Below are positions 19,198-28,266 of a stretch of DNA of 64,000 bases, one piece after another. The notes beneath the pieces are model-generated. The model saw nothing but the letters and a program-made list of their open reading frames with translations. It searched no databases and had not been told where the DNA came from. Where the stretch lies: assembly GCA_016713035.1 (NCBI GenBank), contig JADJPW010000009.1:338305-402304 (forward strand), written 5' to 3'. Each line of letters opens with the position of its first letter. Positions within the stretch are counted from its first letter, which is position 1. A program made the translations under genes and the position numbers. The DNA comes from Verrucomicrobiaceae bacterium (lineage in GTDB: Bacteria > Verrucomicrobiota > Verrucomicrobiia > Verrucomicrobiales > Verrucomicrobiaceae).

Positions 19198-20313
19198 ATG
19201 ATAACCGTACCAACAAAAGGTCAGTCCTTTTATCAGAATATGCTTGCGCTCTATCGAGCCCGCTTCACCCTCGGCCATATGCGTCAGGCCCGCCTCAAGG
19301 CTCCGAAACACCACCCCATCGCTTACTACCACTGCGTCTCCCGGGTGGTGGATCGCGCTTTTCGGCTCCAGGAGACCGAGCGTGAGATGTTCGTGGGCTT
19401 CATGCGCATGTATGAAAAGCTCTGCCAGGTGCGCGTGGTGACTTTTTGTGTGCTCTCGAATCACTTCCATGTTCTCGTCGAGGTTCCTCGCAGGCCGGAG
19501 GTGCTGCCGACTGAGGAGGAGGTGCTAGGGATTGTTGCGGCAGCTTTTGGCCGAAATGTCGCCCATTCAGTGCGGGCAGAGGTGGCGCATTTTCACCAGA
19601 TTGGAGCGCATGAGGAGGCACGGAAGATCATTGATGGCTTCACTGCACGGATGTGGGATATCAGTTTCTTTATGAAGTCGCTGAAGCAGCGCTTCACGCA
19701 GTGGTTCAATAAGAAGCATGAGCGTAAAGGCACCTTATGGGAGGAGCGATATAAGAGCACCCTAGTGGAGGGAAGCGGAGCACCTCTGGCGATGGTGGCG
19801 GCGTATGTGGATTTGAATCCCGTGCGGGCGAAGCTCGTGACGGACCCGAAGGACTACCGGTGGTGCGGGTATGCGCAGGCGGTGGCGGGGGTGAAGATGG
19901 CACGAGCAGGGATCGAGGTGGCCGCGCGGGCGCAGTTGGAGGGATTGAAGCCGGAGGATGGGTGCCTGGAGCATTATCGGCGGTTGTTGTTTAACTGGGG
20001 CGTGACGTCGCGGGTGAATGCGGATGGCACTAAAAAGGGAGCGATCAGCGAGGCCGATCGCCGTGCGGTGATGGAGAGCGGCGGACGGCTGCCGGTGGCA
20101 GAGGCGCTGAGGTGCCGGATGCGCTACTTTACGGATGGAGCGGTGATCGGGGGCAAGGAGTTCGTGAATGCGATATTTAAGGCACATCGCAGACGATTTG
20201 GGGTGAGGCGGAAGGATGGAGCGCGTGCGGCGCGTGGCTTGGAGCGAGAGGTGGGCCTGCACACTCTGCGTGATCTCCGGGTGGATGTGTTTGGCCGTAA
20301 AGGTTCGAGTTGA
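19198..20313 (+). CDS. REP-associated tyrosine transposase (RAYT, Y1_Tnp), copy 1
   Basis: 371 residues, domesticated HUH-type single-strand transposase. Visible features: an N-terminal AYYHCVSRVVDRAF segment, the HUH motif in LSNHFHVLVEV (His89/His91), TQWFNKKHERKGTLWEERYK, and AAYVDLNPVRA holding the likely catalytic Tyr203. A C-terminal extension carries RMRYFTDGAVIGGKEFV. RAYTs nick and move REP/REPIN palindromes. The first ATG is used; Met15 or Met28 could also be the start. No obvious REP hairpins flank the gene. It is paralogous to 26068-27273 over most of its length but clearly divergent, so this is not a recent duplication. Confidence 0.9.
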   Translation: MITVPTKGQSFYQNMLALYRARFTLGHMRQARLKAPKHHPIAYYHCVSRVVDRAFRLQETEREMFVGFMRMYEKLCQVRVVTFCVLSNHFHVLVEVPRRPEVLPTEEEVLGIVAAAFGRNVAHSVRAEVAHFHQIGAHEEARKIIDGFTARMWDISFFMKSLKQRFTQWFNKKHERKGTLWEERYKSTLVEGSGAPLAMVAAYVDLNPVRAKLVTDPKDYRWCGYAQAVAGVKMARAGIEVAARAQLEGLKPEDGCLEHYRRLLFNWGVTSRVNADGTKKGAISEADRRAVMESGGRLPVAEALRCRMRYFTDGAVIGGKEFVNAIFKAHRRRFGVRRKDGARAARGLEREVGLHTLRDLRVDVFGRKGSS

Positions 20314-20343
20314 TCGTGGACGTGCTTTCTATGAATAGGGCAG

Positions 20344-21624
20344 ATGAAGACTCTCTTCGCTCTTATTGCCCTGTTGGCTGGTTTTTCAGCTCACTCCACG
20401 TATGCGGAGGATGCACTTGTGCCAGCCCAGGAGTGTCGTCCTCGCTCTGGACTGCCAAACTTTTTGTCGAAGGCCTCAAAGTCGGGTTCTCAAATAAAAG
20501 TTGGTTATCTGGGCGGTTCCATCACGGCTCAGCAAGGATGGCGCCCAAAATCGTTGGCTCATTTTCAAAAGCTATGGCCACAAGCTCGCTTTTCCGAAAT
20601 CAACGCGGCAATTGGTGGCACGGGTTCGGACTTGGGGGTCTTCCGGTTAAAACAGGATGTGCTCGATCACAAACCAGACCTGCTTTTCGTCGAGTTTGCA
20701 GTGAATGATGGCGGCGCAGCACCCGAGCAGATTCATCGCTGCATGGAAGGGATTGTGCGGCAGACTTGGCGGACGTTGCCAGAATGTGACATCTGTTTTG
20801 TCTATACGATCACGGAGGCACTGGTCCCAGCAATGCTGGAGGGGAAATTTCAGCGAAGTGCCAGTGCGATGGAAAAGGTCGCGGACTATTACGGCATACC
20901 GACGATCCACATGGGAATGGAAGTAGCACGTTTGGCGAAGGATGGGAAACTCGAGTGGAAGGCGAATCTACCAAAGACCGACGACGAAAAAAAGGCTCTT
21001 GGAGATAAGTTCGTCTTTGCCCCGGATGGTGTGCATCCTCATATCGAAACAGGCCATGAGCTTTATCTTGGGGCAATTATTCGCTCATTTGATTTGATCC
21101 AGAAATCTTCGAGCCCAGTAGAGCCTCATAAGCTTGCCGCGCCATTCACTGCTACGAACTACGAACACGCGAAAATGCTGCCTATAACAGCCGCAAGGCT
21201 TTCTGGCGGCATTCAGCCTGCCCCAACTGAGTTTGCAAAGCGCTGGAGCAACCGCATGAACACGTTATATAAAGCCACGAAGCCTGGAGACTCATTGAGC
21301 TTTCGTTTCAAAGGTACGCGTTGCTCCATTTATGACATCATCGGGCCAGATTGTGGGCAGGTGATTATCACCGTCGATGATCTTCCTGCGAAAGTGGTGC
21401 CGCGTATCGACGCTTACTGTACTTACCATCGTCTAGCCTCACTCAGCATTGGTAGTGACATGGCCGACACGGTTCACACGGTGAGGATTGATATTCATCC
21501 ACACCAACCAGATAAGGCTAAGATCCTTGAGAAAAACGGCAACAAAATCGACAAACCCGAGCGCTTTGAAGGCCGTGCATTTTATCCAGGCGCCATCATG
21601 CTTGTAGGGGACCTTGTGGAGTAG
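20344..21624 (+). CDS. Secreted SGNH/GDSL hydrolase
   Basis: 426 residues with signal peptide MKTLFALIALLAGFSAHSTY. GYLGGSITAQQGW near residue 55 is the block I Ser motif, FAVNDGG near 120 the block III Asn, and APDGVHPHIETGHELY near 220 the DxxH motif. The C-terminal 170 residues form a separate beta-rich domain (SLSFRFKGTRCSIYDIIGPD). SGNH proteins of this size in Verrucomicrobia and Planctomycetes are predicted carbohydrate esterases acting outside the cytoplasm; the substrate is unknown. It follows the RAYT gene by 30 bp on the same strand. Confidence 0.82.
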   Translation: MKTLFALIALLAGFSAHSTYAEDALVPAQECRPRSGLPNFLSKASKSGSQIKVGYLGGSITAQQGWRPKSLAHFQKLWPQARFSEINAAIGGTGSDLGVFRLKQDVLDHKPDLLFVEFAVNDGGAAPEQIHRCMEGIVRQTWRTLPECDICFVYTITEALVPAMLEGKFQRSASAMEKVADYYGIPTIHMGMEVARLAKDGKLEWKANLPKTDDEKKALGDKFVFAPDGVHPHIETGHELYLGAIIRSFDLIQKSSSPVEPHKLAAPFTATNYEHAKMLPITAARLSGGIQPAPTEFAKRWSNRMNTLYKATKPGDSLSFRFKGTRCSIYDIIGPDCGQVIITVDDLPAKVVPRIDAYCTYHRLASLSIGSDMADTVHTVRIDIHPHQPDKAKILEKNGNKIDKPERFEGRAFYPGAIMLVGDLVE

Positions 21625-22018
21625 AGTCCGCTCATTTTTTGCATGTCACGTTCATCAAGAGTGACGCGGAGTCTGGCTCATAGCTGGCGAGCCCGTTGTT
21701 ATGAAAGGAATGATCCGTGAATACGGCTCCTCATAGTAGTGAAAACAGTCCGCTCATTTTTGCCCCATGCGTGGCTCCTACTCCGTCTTAAAGAGCTCGA
21801 ATCCGTGCTTCTCCTTCGTGAATGTTTCCTTTCCTGACCTCGCACGATCAAATCTGGAATCAATCGGGTGACAGCGGCTCGCTTCTATAAATTGGATGCA
21901 TTTGAAGGCGTGAGAGAGCAGCTCTGGCTCTAAGAGAACCCAATAGCAAACAGGCATAGAATCGAGCTATCATGCTGGAAGCATACCTGTTCGGAATCGC
22001 GAAGTTAGCAAACAGCGC
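21625..22018. other. Gene-free interval with a short direct repeat
   Basis: No convincing reading frame, tRNA or strong terminator was seen in these 394 bases, which are less GC-rich than the surroundings. The only structure noted is a direct repeat, AGTCCGCTCATTTTT, at 21625 (immediately after the SGNH stop) and again at 21747. It could be the scar of a small insertion or duplication. Confidence 0.5.
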
Positions 22019-22903
22019 TCAATAATCTCGATTGAGCAGGTAGTCTGCGAGTTCACGCAATCTCAGACCATTTGAACCAAAAACCTGCAACGCCTCATGA
22101 GCAATGGTGGTAAGCCGACGGGCTTCTGCACGAGAGGCATCTAGCCCCAGGAGGGCAGGATAGGTGCTCTTTTCGCTCTCTAAATCTTTGCCTGCGCTTT
22201 TGCCGAGCTTTTCACTCGTTTGCGTCACATCGAGGATGTCATCGATGATTTGAAAAGCCAGTCCAGTGGCCATGCCAAAGTCATGTAGGGCCTGGAGCTG
22301 CTGCGTGGTCGCATCAGCACTCATCGCACCAAGTTTCACGCTGGCAGTAAGCAATGCTGCCGTTTTGTTCTCATGAATGAAACGTAACTCCTCCAATGGG
22401 AGCTTTTTCGTCTCGCCCTCGAGATCAGCAACCTGTCCCCCACGAGATGGAGACTGCCCGCCGTGCGTGCGAGCTCCGCAACCATGCTCGCCGCACTATG
22501 ACGGCTTGTGGATTCTGTCCGCGCAGTCAGCTCAAAGGCGAGAGCTTGGAGTGCATCGCCAGCGAGCAATGCCACCGCTTCCCCCATAAACAATGTGGCA
22601 TGTCGGCACTCCACGCCGTATGTCATCATCATCCATGCAGGGTAAATCGTCATGAATAAGCGAGTAAGTATGCAGACACTCCACCGCACAGGCACTATGC
22701 ATGGCATTCTCCAGCCCCCCGCCGCAGGCCTCTGCCGCCGCGAGTGTCAGGATGGGCCGCAGGCGCTTGCCCCCAGCGAAAACACTGTGGCGCATGGCCT
22801 TGTGTAACGAGCAAGGACGCGTTTCACCGTTCGGCATGCAGCGGTCTAGTGCAGCATCGATAAGCTGGCAGCGTTCAGCGAGGTAGGTTTTGAGATCAGT
22901 CAT
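22019..22903 (-). pseudogene. Polyprenyl (farnesyl/geranyl-type) diphosphate synthase, two frameshifts
   Basis: Three overlapping frames together encode one short-chain trans-prenyltransferase of 294 residues, the usual length. Frame 1 (from ATG 22903) has GGKRLRPILTLAAAEACGG and the first Asp-rich motif in HDDLPCMDDDDIRRG. Frame 2 continues GEAVALLAGDALQALAFE. Frame 3 has GGQVADLEGETKKLPLEELR, FIHENKTAALL and the second Asp-rich motif QIIDDILDVT. Joining them needs one G fewer in the C-run at 22581-22585 (plus-strand coordinates) and one more in the C-run at 22437-22441. The lesions cancel, and every catalytic motif is intact. Makes the C15/C20 precursor of quinones and carotenoids if functional. 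Confidence 0.85.
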
Positions 22904-22964
22904 GAGAGAATGTTCCCAAATGCCGATTTTTTACGCCTTGGCGAGCGCATATCTCTACACGGCT

Positions 22965-23753
22965 TTATTTACCACACATCTTCAAGAAGGACGCCGCGTA
23001 GCGTTTGCCCAGTTCACGATAAGAAGCAGAGTCGAAGTGGATTTTATCACCTTTATGTTTCAAGCCCTCTGCGCTGACGAAAGACGTGTGGGGGACTTTT
23101 CCCACCAAAGACTGATGAACGGAGTCCACTAGTCTCTGATCGGCACTCCATGGCACATCCTCGAACTTCCCCATCTGCCCGGCTAGGAATGGAGCTTCCG
23201 CCTCTCCCACTAATGAGCGCATGCGAGCTATAAGATCGTGCAGCTTCGCCTCATAGCTGGGGGCCAACTCCGGTTTGCAATCAGCCTCTCCCTGATGCCA
23301 GAGGATGCCCTTCAAGGTGCCCACCTTCATCGCTGCGCTGACGCGGCGCTGCATATCATCCCAAGGGTGCGACTTCGTCGGAGCATAAAACTCACCCGGC
23401 CTCCACGCGTCAATGGGCGATCCCCCCACGGCGCATGGGATCAGACCGATCGTAGCACCTGGCGTCGCCTCCATCATGATTTGCGCAAAGGACCTACCAA
23501 GGCCGACTCCAGCCGAAGGCTTGTCGAAGTGCATCGGATCGACCGCTGGCACCCAATCGCCCTCTTTGCTCATCATCAGGATGCGAGCGTGTGGGACGCG
23601 GTCCTGATCCTCTACCGTTCCACGCCCTGCCATGTTTGACTGCCCAACCAACAGGAAAAGGTGAAACTGCTCCTTCGGCGGCAATACGGCATCCTGGGCA
23701 AACACCAACGAGGAGACAAGAGCAATGCAGAGGTAAGAAATGGCGCGGATCAT
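22965..23753 (-). CDS. Secreted sialate O-acetylesterase-like hydrolase (SASA domain)
   Basis: 262 residues with signal peptide ending LVSSLVFAQD. The SGNH-type SASA fold is shown by LLVGQSNMAGRG near residue 35 (nucleophile Ser), LIPCAVGGSPIDAW near 105, GILWHQGEADC near 150 and DKIHFDSASYRELG near 238 (His of the catalytic pair). Family members (CE6-like) deacetylate xylan or sialic acid. It lies upstream, on the same strand, of the prenyl synthase with a 61-bp gap. Confidence 0.85.
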   Translation of the reverse strand: MIRAISYLCIALVSSLVFAQDAVLPPKEQFHLFLLVGQSNMAGRGTVEDQDRVPHARILMMSKEGDWVPAVDPMHFDKPSAGVGLGRSFAQIMMEATPGATIGLIPCAVGGSPIDAWRPGEFYAPTKSHPWDDMQRRVSAAMKVGTLKGILWHQGEADCKPELAPSYEAKLHDLIARMRSLVGEAEAPFLAGQMGKFEDVPWSADQRLVDSVHQSLVGKVPHTSFVSAEGLKHKGDKIHFDSASYRELGKRYAASFLKMCGK

Positions 23754-23805
23754 GACGAGTCGATGTTAAACGTGAGAACGAGGGAGAAGATCACATCCTC
23801 TCCGG

Positions 23806-24696
23806 TCAAACCGCAACAATGAGCGGAAAAGCAGCCTTACGGATCGTCACAGGCCCCTTGGTAGTGGAAACCAGTTCGCCATCAAGCTCCAAGGGCATTT
23901 CCTCTTCCATACAAGAGATCGTGAACTCATCTGCCTGAATGTAATCAAGATACTCACGCTGCTGGTAACCATCCAACAACATACCACGCAACAACTGCAA
24001 AAACTCCATGCCACCGAGTCCGCGAAAAATGATCAAATCCAGCAACCCATCAGTATTCGACGCATCGCGGAAAAGTGGGAAAGGTCCGCCATAATGACGT
24101 CCATTGCCCAACAAGACAACTGTGCCCAGCAGCGGCGACTTGCCTGGGATTTGTACACTCAGAGTCGGTGGTGGGCGTAGCAGCACATTGACCGCACTTA
24201 TCACATAACTCAGCGGGCCGAACTTTTTCTTTTGCTCCCATGTCGTATCACGCACGATCTGAGCGTCTAGTCCAGCCCCCCCTAGCTGAACAAAATAGTG
24301 CTCATCTGCCATCCACAGATCTATCTGGCGTCGAGTTCCAGCCGTGATCTGCTGCCAACAAGCAGCAATAGCTTTACTAGGTAATCCCAATTCCACGGAA
24401 AAGACATTCATCGTGCCCAACGGCAGTACTCCGAGTGCCGTGTGGCGCTCCCCGGGCGGCCGACGAGAATTCGCCCGACAAATGCCCTGAAGAACCTCAT
24501 TCATCGTCCCATCACCTCCCGCAGCCACGATCACAGCATGCCCTTGTTCGGCCAATCGCTCCGCAATATCATTCGCATCCCCTGGCCCCTGCGTCAGATG
24601 CACCTCCGGCATGGGCTCCAATTCACGAATCAATCGCTCCAAAGACGCAGCTTTTGTGCTACGGGCCGCGGGGTTCATGATGATAGGAATGGGCAT
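23806..24696 (-). CDS. Diacylglycerol kinase-family lipid kinase (YegS/LCB5-like)
   Basis: 296 residues from the ATG at 24694-24696 (MPIPIIMNPAARSTKAASLE). A longer frame would overlap bioA and was rejected. AAGGDGTMNEVLQGI near residue 65 is the nucleotide-binding GGDGT motif, and LGVLPLGTMNVFSVELGLP near 95 is the partner motif of DAGK catalytic domains. The C-terminal part is the beta-sandwich that holds the lipid. It phosphorylates a lipid at the membrane; identity unknown. It lies 52 bp after bioA. Confidence 0.88.
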   Translation of the reverse strand: MPIPIIMNPAARSTKAASLERLIRELEPMPEVHLTQGPGDANDIAERLAEQGHAVIVAAGGDGTMNEVLQGICRANSRRPPGERHTALGVLPLGTMNVFSVELGLPSKAIAACWQQITAGTRRQIDLWMADEHYFVQLGGAGLDAQIVRDTTWEQKKKFGPLSYVISAVNVLLRPPPTLSVQIPGKSPLLGTVVLLGNGRHYGGPFPLFRDASNTDGLLDLIIFRGLGGMEFLQLLRGMLLDGYQQREYLDYIQADEFTISCMEEEMPLELDGELVSTTKGPVTIRKAAFPLIVAV

Positions 24697-24748
24697 GAAG
24701 AAGCCCGATGCTTGGCATGCATCGCACTGCCACGCCAGCACGGTTTTG

Positions 24749-26026
24749 TCACAAACATCGACGCACAGCATCCACCATCTGGCGTAATTCATCCAATGTC
24801 ACACAAAGCGGAGGCATGAGGACAATCGTGTTTTGAATCGGACGCGTAAGCAAGCCATGCTCACGGGCAGCTAGACATATTTTTGCCCCAGTGCCCTCTG
24901 GTCCTTCGATATCAATACCGGCGATCAAACCAAGCTGCCGCACCTCGGTGACTCCTGGTGCCATTTTTAGTTCCGCGAGGCATTCGCTGAAGAATGCAAT
25001 TTTTGGCCCCAACCGCTCCAAAACATGTTCCTCTCGAAAAACTCGCAGACTGCCCAAAGCGGCAGCGCAACCGAGCTGATTCGCTGTATAGCTATGGCCA
25101 TAAAAGAACGTCTTTTCTGAACCCAAAAAGCCCTCAAAGACGCGTTTAGTCGTCATCGTCGCGGCCAAGGGCATATAACCTCCCGTTAGCCCCTTTGCTA
25201 GACAGAGAAAATCTGGCACAACGCCTTCGTGTTCGCAGGCGAACATCTTACCTGTACGGCCAAAACCCGTCATCACCTCATCGAGAATGAGAAAGACATC
25301 TTTTTGAACACACCAGTCATGCAGCACGCGTAGCATTCCTGACGGCCACAGACGCATTTTTGCCACGCCTTGCACAAGAGGCTCAATGATCACCGCGGCG
25401 ATTCGTTCAGGATTCTGATGAATCAAATCCACCAAACTCTGAATCCGTGTCACCTGATAACCAAACTGGTTCGCGCTTCCTTTAAACATGGTGATGCCTC
25501 CTAGGCTCGCTGCACCCAGCGTGTCTCCATGATAAGCACGATCAAAAGCCAGAATCGTGTCACGCTGTGGGCTGCCATTTTGCCGCCAAAACTGCAATGC
25601 CATGCGAACCGCACATTCGATGGCTGTCGATCCATCATCCGAAAAAAACACCCGCTCTAGCTTTGCCCCAGGCAGCAAATTGACAAGCTCACATGCCAAC
25701 TGAGCCGCAGGCGCATGCGAAAGCCCAAGGAATGAAGTGTGCGCCACCTTCCCCAATTGCTCAGCAATCGCTGAATTGATCGTCGGGTGATTATGGCCAT
25801 GGATATTCGTCCAGATGGATGCATTGCCATCCAAGTACTCACGTCCCCATTGATCGCGCAGCACACAACCGTGTGCTTTTTCGATCATCAATGGAGCATG
25901 TGCAGCTGCGCACCAATCCTCCATTTGGGTAAAAGGGTGCCAAGAGTGGCATTTTTCCAATTCTTCGCACGAACGAAGGACGGGGGGCAGGGCTTGGAGT
26001 GATGTCGTCACTTTTAAATAATGCAT
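24749..26026 (-). CDS. bioA: Adenosylmethionine-8-amino-7-oxononanoate aminotransferase
   Basis: PLP enzyme converting KAPA to DAPA in biotin synthesis with S-adenosylmethionine as amino donor. 425 residues from ATG 26024-26026; an in-frame ATG further out is unlikely, and a GTG at 26008-26010 is also possible. Motifs: SWHPFTQMEDW near residue 28, FFSDDGSTAIECAVRMALQF near 122, DRAYHGDTLGA, FLILDEVMTGFGRTGKMFAC near 245, and CLAKGLTGGYMPLA with the PLP lysine near 275. Other bio genes are absent from the window. Its promoter region is shared head-to-head with RAYT copy 2. Confidence 0.95.
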   Translation of the reverse strand: MHYLKVTTSLQALPPVLRSCEELEKCHSWHPFTQMEDWCAAAHAPLMIEKAHGCVLRDQWGREYLDGNASIWTNIHGHNHPTINSAIAEQLGKVAHTSFLGLSHAPAAQLACELVNLLPGAKLERVFFSDDGSTAIECAVRMALQFWRQNGSPQRDTILAFDRAYHGDTLGAASLGGITMFKGSANQFGYQVTRIQSLVDLIHQNPERIAAVIIEPLVQGVAKMRLWPSGMLRVLHDWCVQKDVFLILDEVMTGFGRTGKMFACEHEGVVPDFLCLAKGLTGGYMPLAATMTTKRVFEGFLGSEKTFFYGHSYTANQLGCAAALGSLRVFREEHVLERLGPKIAFFSECLAELKMAPGVTEVRQLGLIAGIDIEGPEGTGAKICLAAREHGLLTRPIQNTIVLMPPLCVTLDELRQMVDAVRRCL

Positions 26027-26029
26027 GTC

Positions 26030-26039
26030 ATTATATAAT
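26030..26039. promoter_or_regulatory. Overlapping divergent -10-like boxes between bioA and RAYT copy 2
   Basis: The sequence ATTATATAAT gives a consensus TATAAT on both strands (26034-26039 plus, 26035-26030 minus). The plus-strand box is 28 bp ahead of the RAYT ATG, a sensible promoter distance. The minus-strand box is too close to the chosen bioA ATG unless bioA uses a later start such as the GTG at 26008-26010. No good -35 was found for either. Confidence 0.3.
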
Positions 26040-26067
26040 TGCAAAGCGGGACTTTCTGTTATGTTAG

Positions 26068-27273
26068 ATGATGCCCACAGGACTTTCTGAGCCATCGACT
26101 GAACTACAACTGAATGCTGGTGCGCGTCTTGTTGCGGATCCAGCGGGAGGTTTGGCCACGGAGATTATGGCTGTGGCACTTAGAGACCCTTCACTTGTAG
26201 GAGTGGATGCGAAGACCTCGCTCTATCCTTGGGATACAGGGTGGAAGGGGCGGAGGCGGAGGATTCTCGGGGGGCGGGGCTATCGCTCGCATTGCTACCA
26301 TGCGATGTCACGCACCTGCGGTGGGGCGGTGCCTTTCGATGCGGTGGAGAAGGAGGCTCTCCGGCGCATTCTCTGGCGGTTGTCGGAGTTCTCGGGCGTG
26401 CGCGTGCTCACCTACTGCATCATGAAAAATCACTTCCATGTGCTGGCTGAGGTGCCTGATCAAAAGGCGTGGCTCCAAGATCACTTCGAGGGCGCGGATG
26501 GTGAGCAAAAGCTCATGCGCCACCTGCGAATTCTTTACAGCAAAAGCTACGTTGAGCAGCTCCAGGCAGAACTGGCTGAGTGGCGACGACTGCGGCATCA
26601 TCACCTCGCTGAAAACCGCATTGCGGCTCTCAAAAAGCGCTTTTGCGACATCTCCGTGTTCATCAAGGAGGTCAAAGAACGCTTCAGCCGGTGGTATAAC
26701 AAGCGCCATGAGCGCAAGGGCACGCTGTGGATGGATCGGTTCAAGTCGGTGCTGGTGGAGGGCAAAGGTGATCCGCTGTTAACGATGGCGGCTTACATTG
26801 ATTTGAATCCTGTGCGGGCGGGCATCGTGAGCGATCCGAAGGACTATCGATGGTGTGGCTACGCGGAGGCGCTTGGTGGGAACAGAGAGAGCCAGCGCGG
26901 CATCTGTCGGGTCACAGGGCGTGATGAGGATGGATGGAGACGCCAGGGCGCGGCGGAGGGCTATCGGCAGATGCTTTTTGATACGGCCGTGGAGCAAAAA
27001 AATGCGGAGGGCGAGGTGCTGCGCCGGGGGGTGAGCCGGGAAAGGGCTCAAGAGGTGCGACTGGAGCGTGGGAAGCTATCTGCGAAGGAACTAATCCGGC
27101 AGCGAGTGCGGTATTTCAGTGATGGGGCAGCACTGGGGAGCCGAGAGTTCGTGGAGGAGGTGTTTGAGCGGCAACGAGGGAGTTTTAGCCCGCGAAGACG
27201 CTCTGGGGCACGGAGAATGCCACGAACGGAGGAATCGTTTTACACGCTGCGAACGCTGAGCGCAGACCCATGA
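26068..27273 (+). CDS. REP-associated tyrosine transposase (RAYT, Y1_Tnp), copy 2
   Basis: 401 residues. HUH motif in IMKNHFHVLAEV (His122/His124), SRWYNKRHERKGTLWMDRFK, AAYIDLNPVRAGIV with the likely catalytic Tyr243, and the extension RVRYFSDGAALGSREFVEEV. Compared with copy 1 it has about 30 extra N-terminal residues and a different linker after the HUH motif. Its stop TGA (27271-27273) is directly followed by the ilvE stop on the other strand, so the two genes are convergent with no spacing. No REP palindromes were seen at its borders. Confidence 0.9.
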   Translation: MMPTGLSEPSTELQLNAGARLVADPAGGLATEIMAVALRDPSLVGVDAKTSLYPWDTGWKGRRRRILGGRGYRSHCYHAMSRTCGGAVPFDAVEKEALRRILWRLSEFSGVRVLTYCIMKNHFHVLAEVPDQKAWLQDHFEGADGEQKLMRHLRILYSKSYVEQLQAELAEWRRLRHHHLAENRIAALKKRFCDISVFIKEVKERFSRWYNKRHERKGTLWMDRFKSVLVEGKGDPLLTMAAYIDLNPVRAGIVSDPKDYRWCGYAEALGGNRESQRGICRVTGRDEDGWRRQGAAEGYRQMLFDTAVEQKNAEGEVLRRGVSRERAQEVRLERGKLSAKELIRQRVRYFSDGAALGSREFVEEVFERQRGSFSPRRRSGARRMPRTEESFYTLRTLSADP

Positions 27274-28161
27274 TCAAGTGTAGGGTACTGGGGTGCCTGT
27301 ACTGTTGGCGAGTGCTTTGAAGCGTGTGATGAGCTCGTTGGTGATTTTGCCGGGTTTTCCATCGCCGATGAGGCGGCGGTCGTATTGCACTGCGGCGATG
27401 ACTTCTGCGGCGGTGCCGGTGAGGAAGCATTCATCGGCTGTGTACATGTCAAAACGAGTCATGTTGGTTTCCGCGAAGGGCAGTCCCATGGCGACGATCA
27501 ATTCGATGACGGCACGGCGTGTGATGCCGTCCAGGGCACCGGCGGAGACGGGTGGAGTACTTACTTTGCCGTTTTTCACAATGAAGACGTTGTCGCCGGT
27601 GCACTCGGAGACGTAGCCCTGATCATTGAGAATGATGCCTTCTTCACAGCCGGCTTGGATGCACTCGATTTTGGCCATGATGTTGCTGAGATAGTTCAGG
27701 CTCTTCACTTGCGGACTGAGTGCGGCGCTGTTGGGGCGGCGGGTGCCACAGGTGATGAGGTGGAGGCCGTTTTCGTAGCGTTCCTTCGGGTAGAGTGTGA
27801 TGGTGCTGGCGATGATGAAGACGCTGGCTTTGGGGCACTGATATGGATTGAGGCCGAGTGAGCCGACACCGCGTGTGACGACGAGGCGGATGTAGCCATC
27901 CCGCAGCTTGTTAGCAGCGACGGTTTCGACAGTGGCTTTTTCCAGCTCCTCGAAGGTCATCGGGATGGTCAGACAGATGGCTTTGGCGCAGTCATAGAGG
28001 CGATGAAGATGCTCTGTGAGGCGAAAGACGCGGCCGTTGTAGATGCGGATGCCCTCGAATACCCCGTCGCCATAGAGCAAGCCGTGGTCGAAGACGGAGA
28101 TCTTCGCCTCGGATTCAGGGACAAGTTTGCCGTCGAGCCAGATGAGGAGGTTTTGGGACAT
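27274..28161 (-). CDS. ilvE: Branched-chain amino acid aminotransferase
   Basis: Fold-type IV PLP aminotransferase performing the last step of valine, leucine and isoleucine synthesis. 295 residues from the ATG at 28159-28161 (MSQNLLIWLDGKLVPE). VFDHGLLYGDGVFEGIRIYN near residue 25, LVVTRGVGSLGLNP near 95, SPQVKSLNYLSNIMAK with the PLP lysine near 150, and the SECTGDNVFIVKNG and LTGTAAEVIAAV cofactor-binding segments are all present. Related D-amino acid or aminodeoxychorismate enzymes share this fold, but EGIR and the lysine context favour IlvE. A broken ilvD lies 20 kb away. Confidence 0.9.
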   Translation of the reverse strand: MSQNLLIWLDGKLVPESEAKISVFDHGLLYGDGVFEGIRIYNGRVFRLTEHLHRLYDCAKAICLTIPMTFEELEKATVETVAANKLRDGYIRLVVTRGVGSLGLNPYQCPKASVFIIASTITLYPKERYENGLHLITCGTRRPNSAALSPQVKSLNYLSNIMAKIECIQAGCEEGIILNDQGYVSECTGDNVFIVKNGKVSTPPVSAGALDGITRRAVIELIVAMGLPFAETNMTRFDMYTADECFLTGTAAEVIAAVQYDRRLIGDGKPGKITNELITRFKALANSTGTPVPYT

Positions 28162-28266
28162 GGGGCGGCTCCAAACCACAAAGGAGGCCCTTTTGCAAGT
28201 CGGGAGCGGGTACTGGCATCACTCACCATTCGACATTTTATGCCCTTGATCCGAAAGTGCTCGTCC

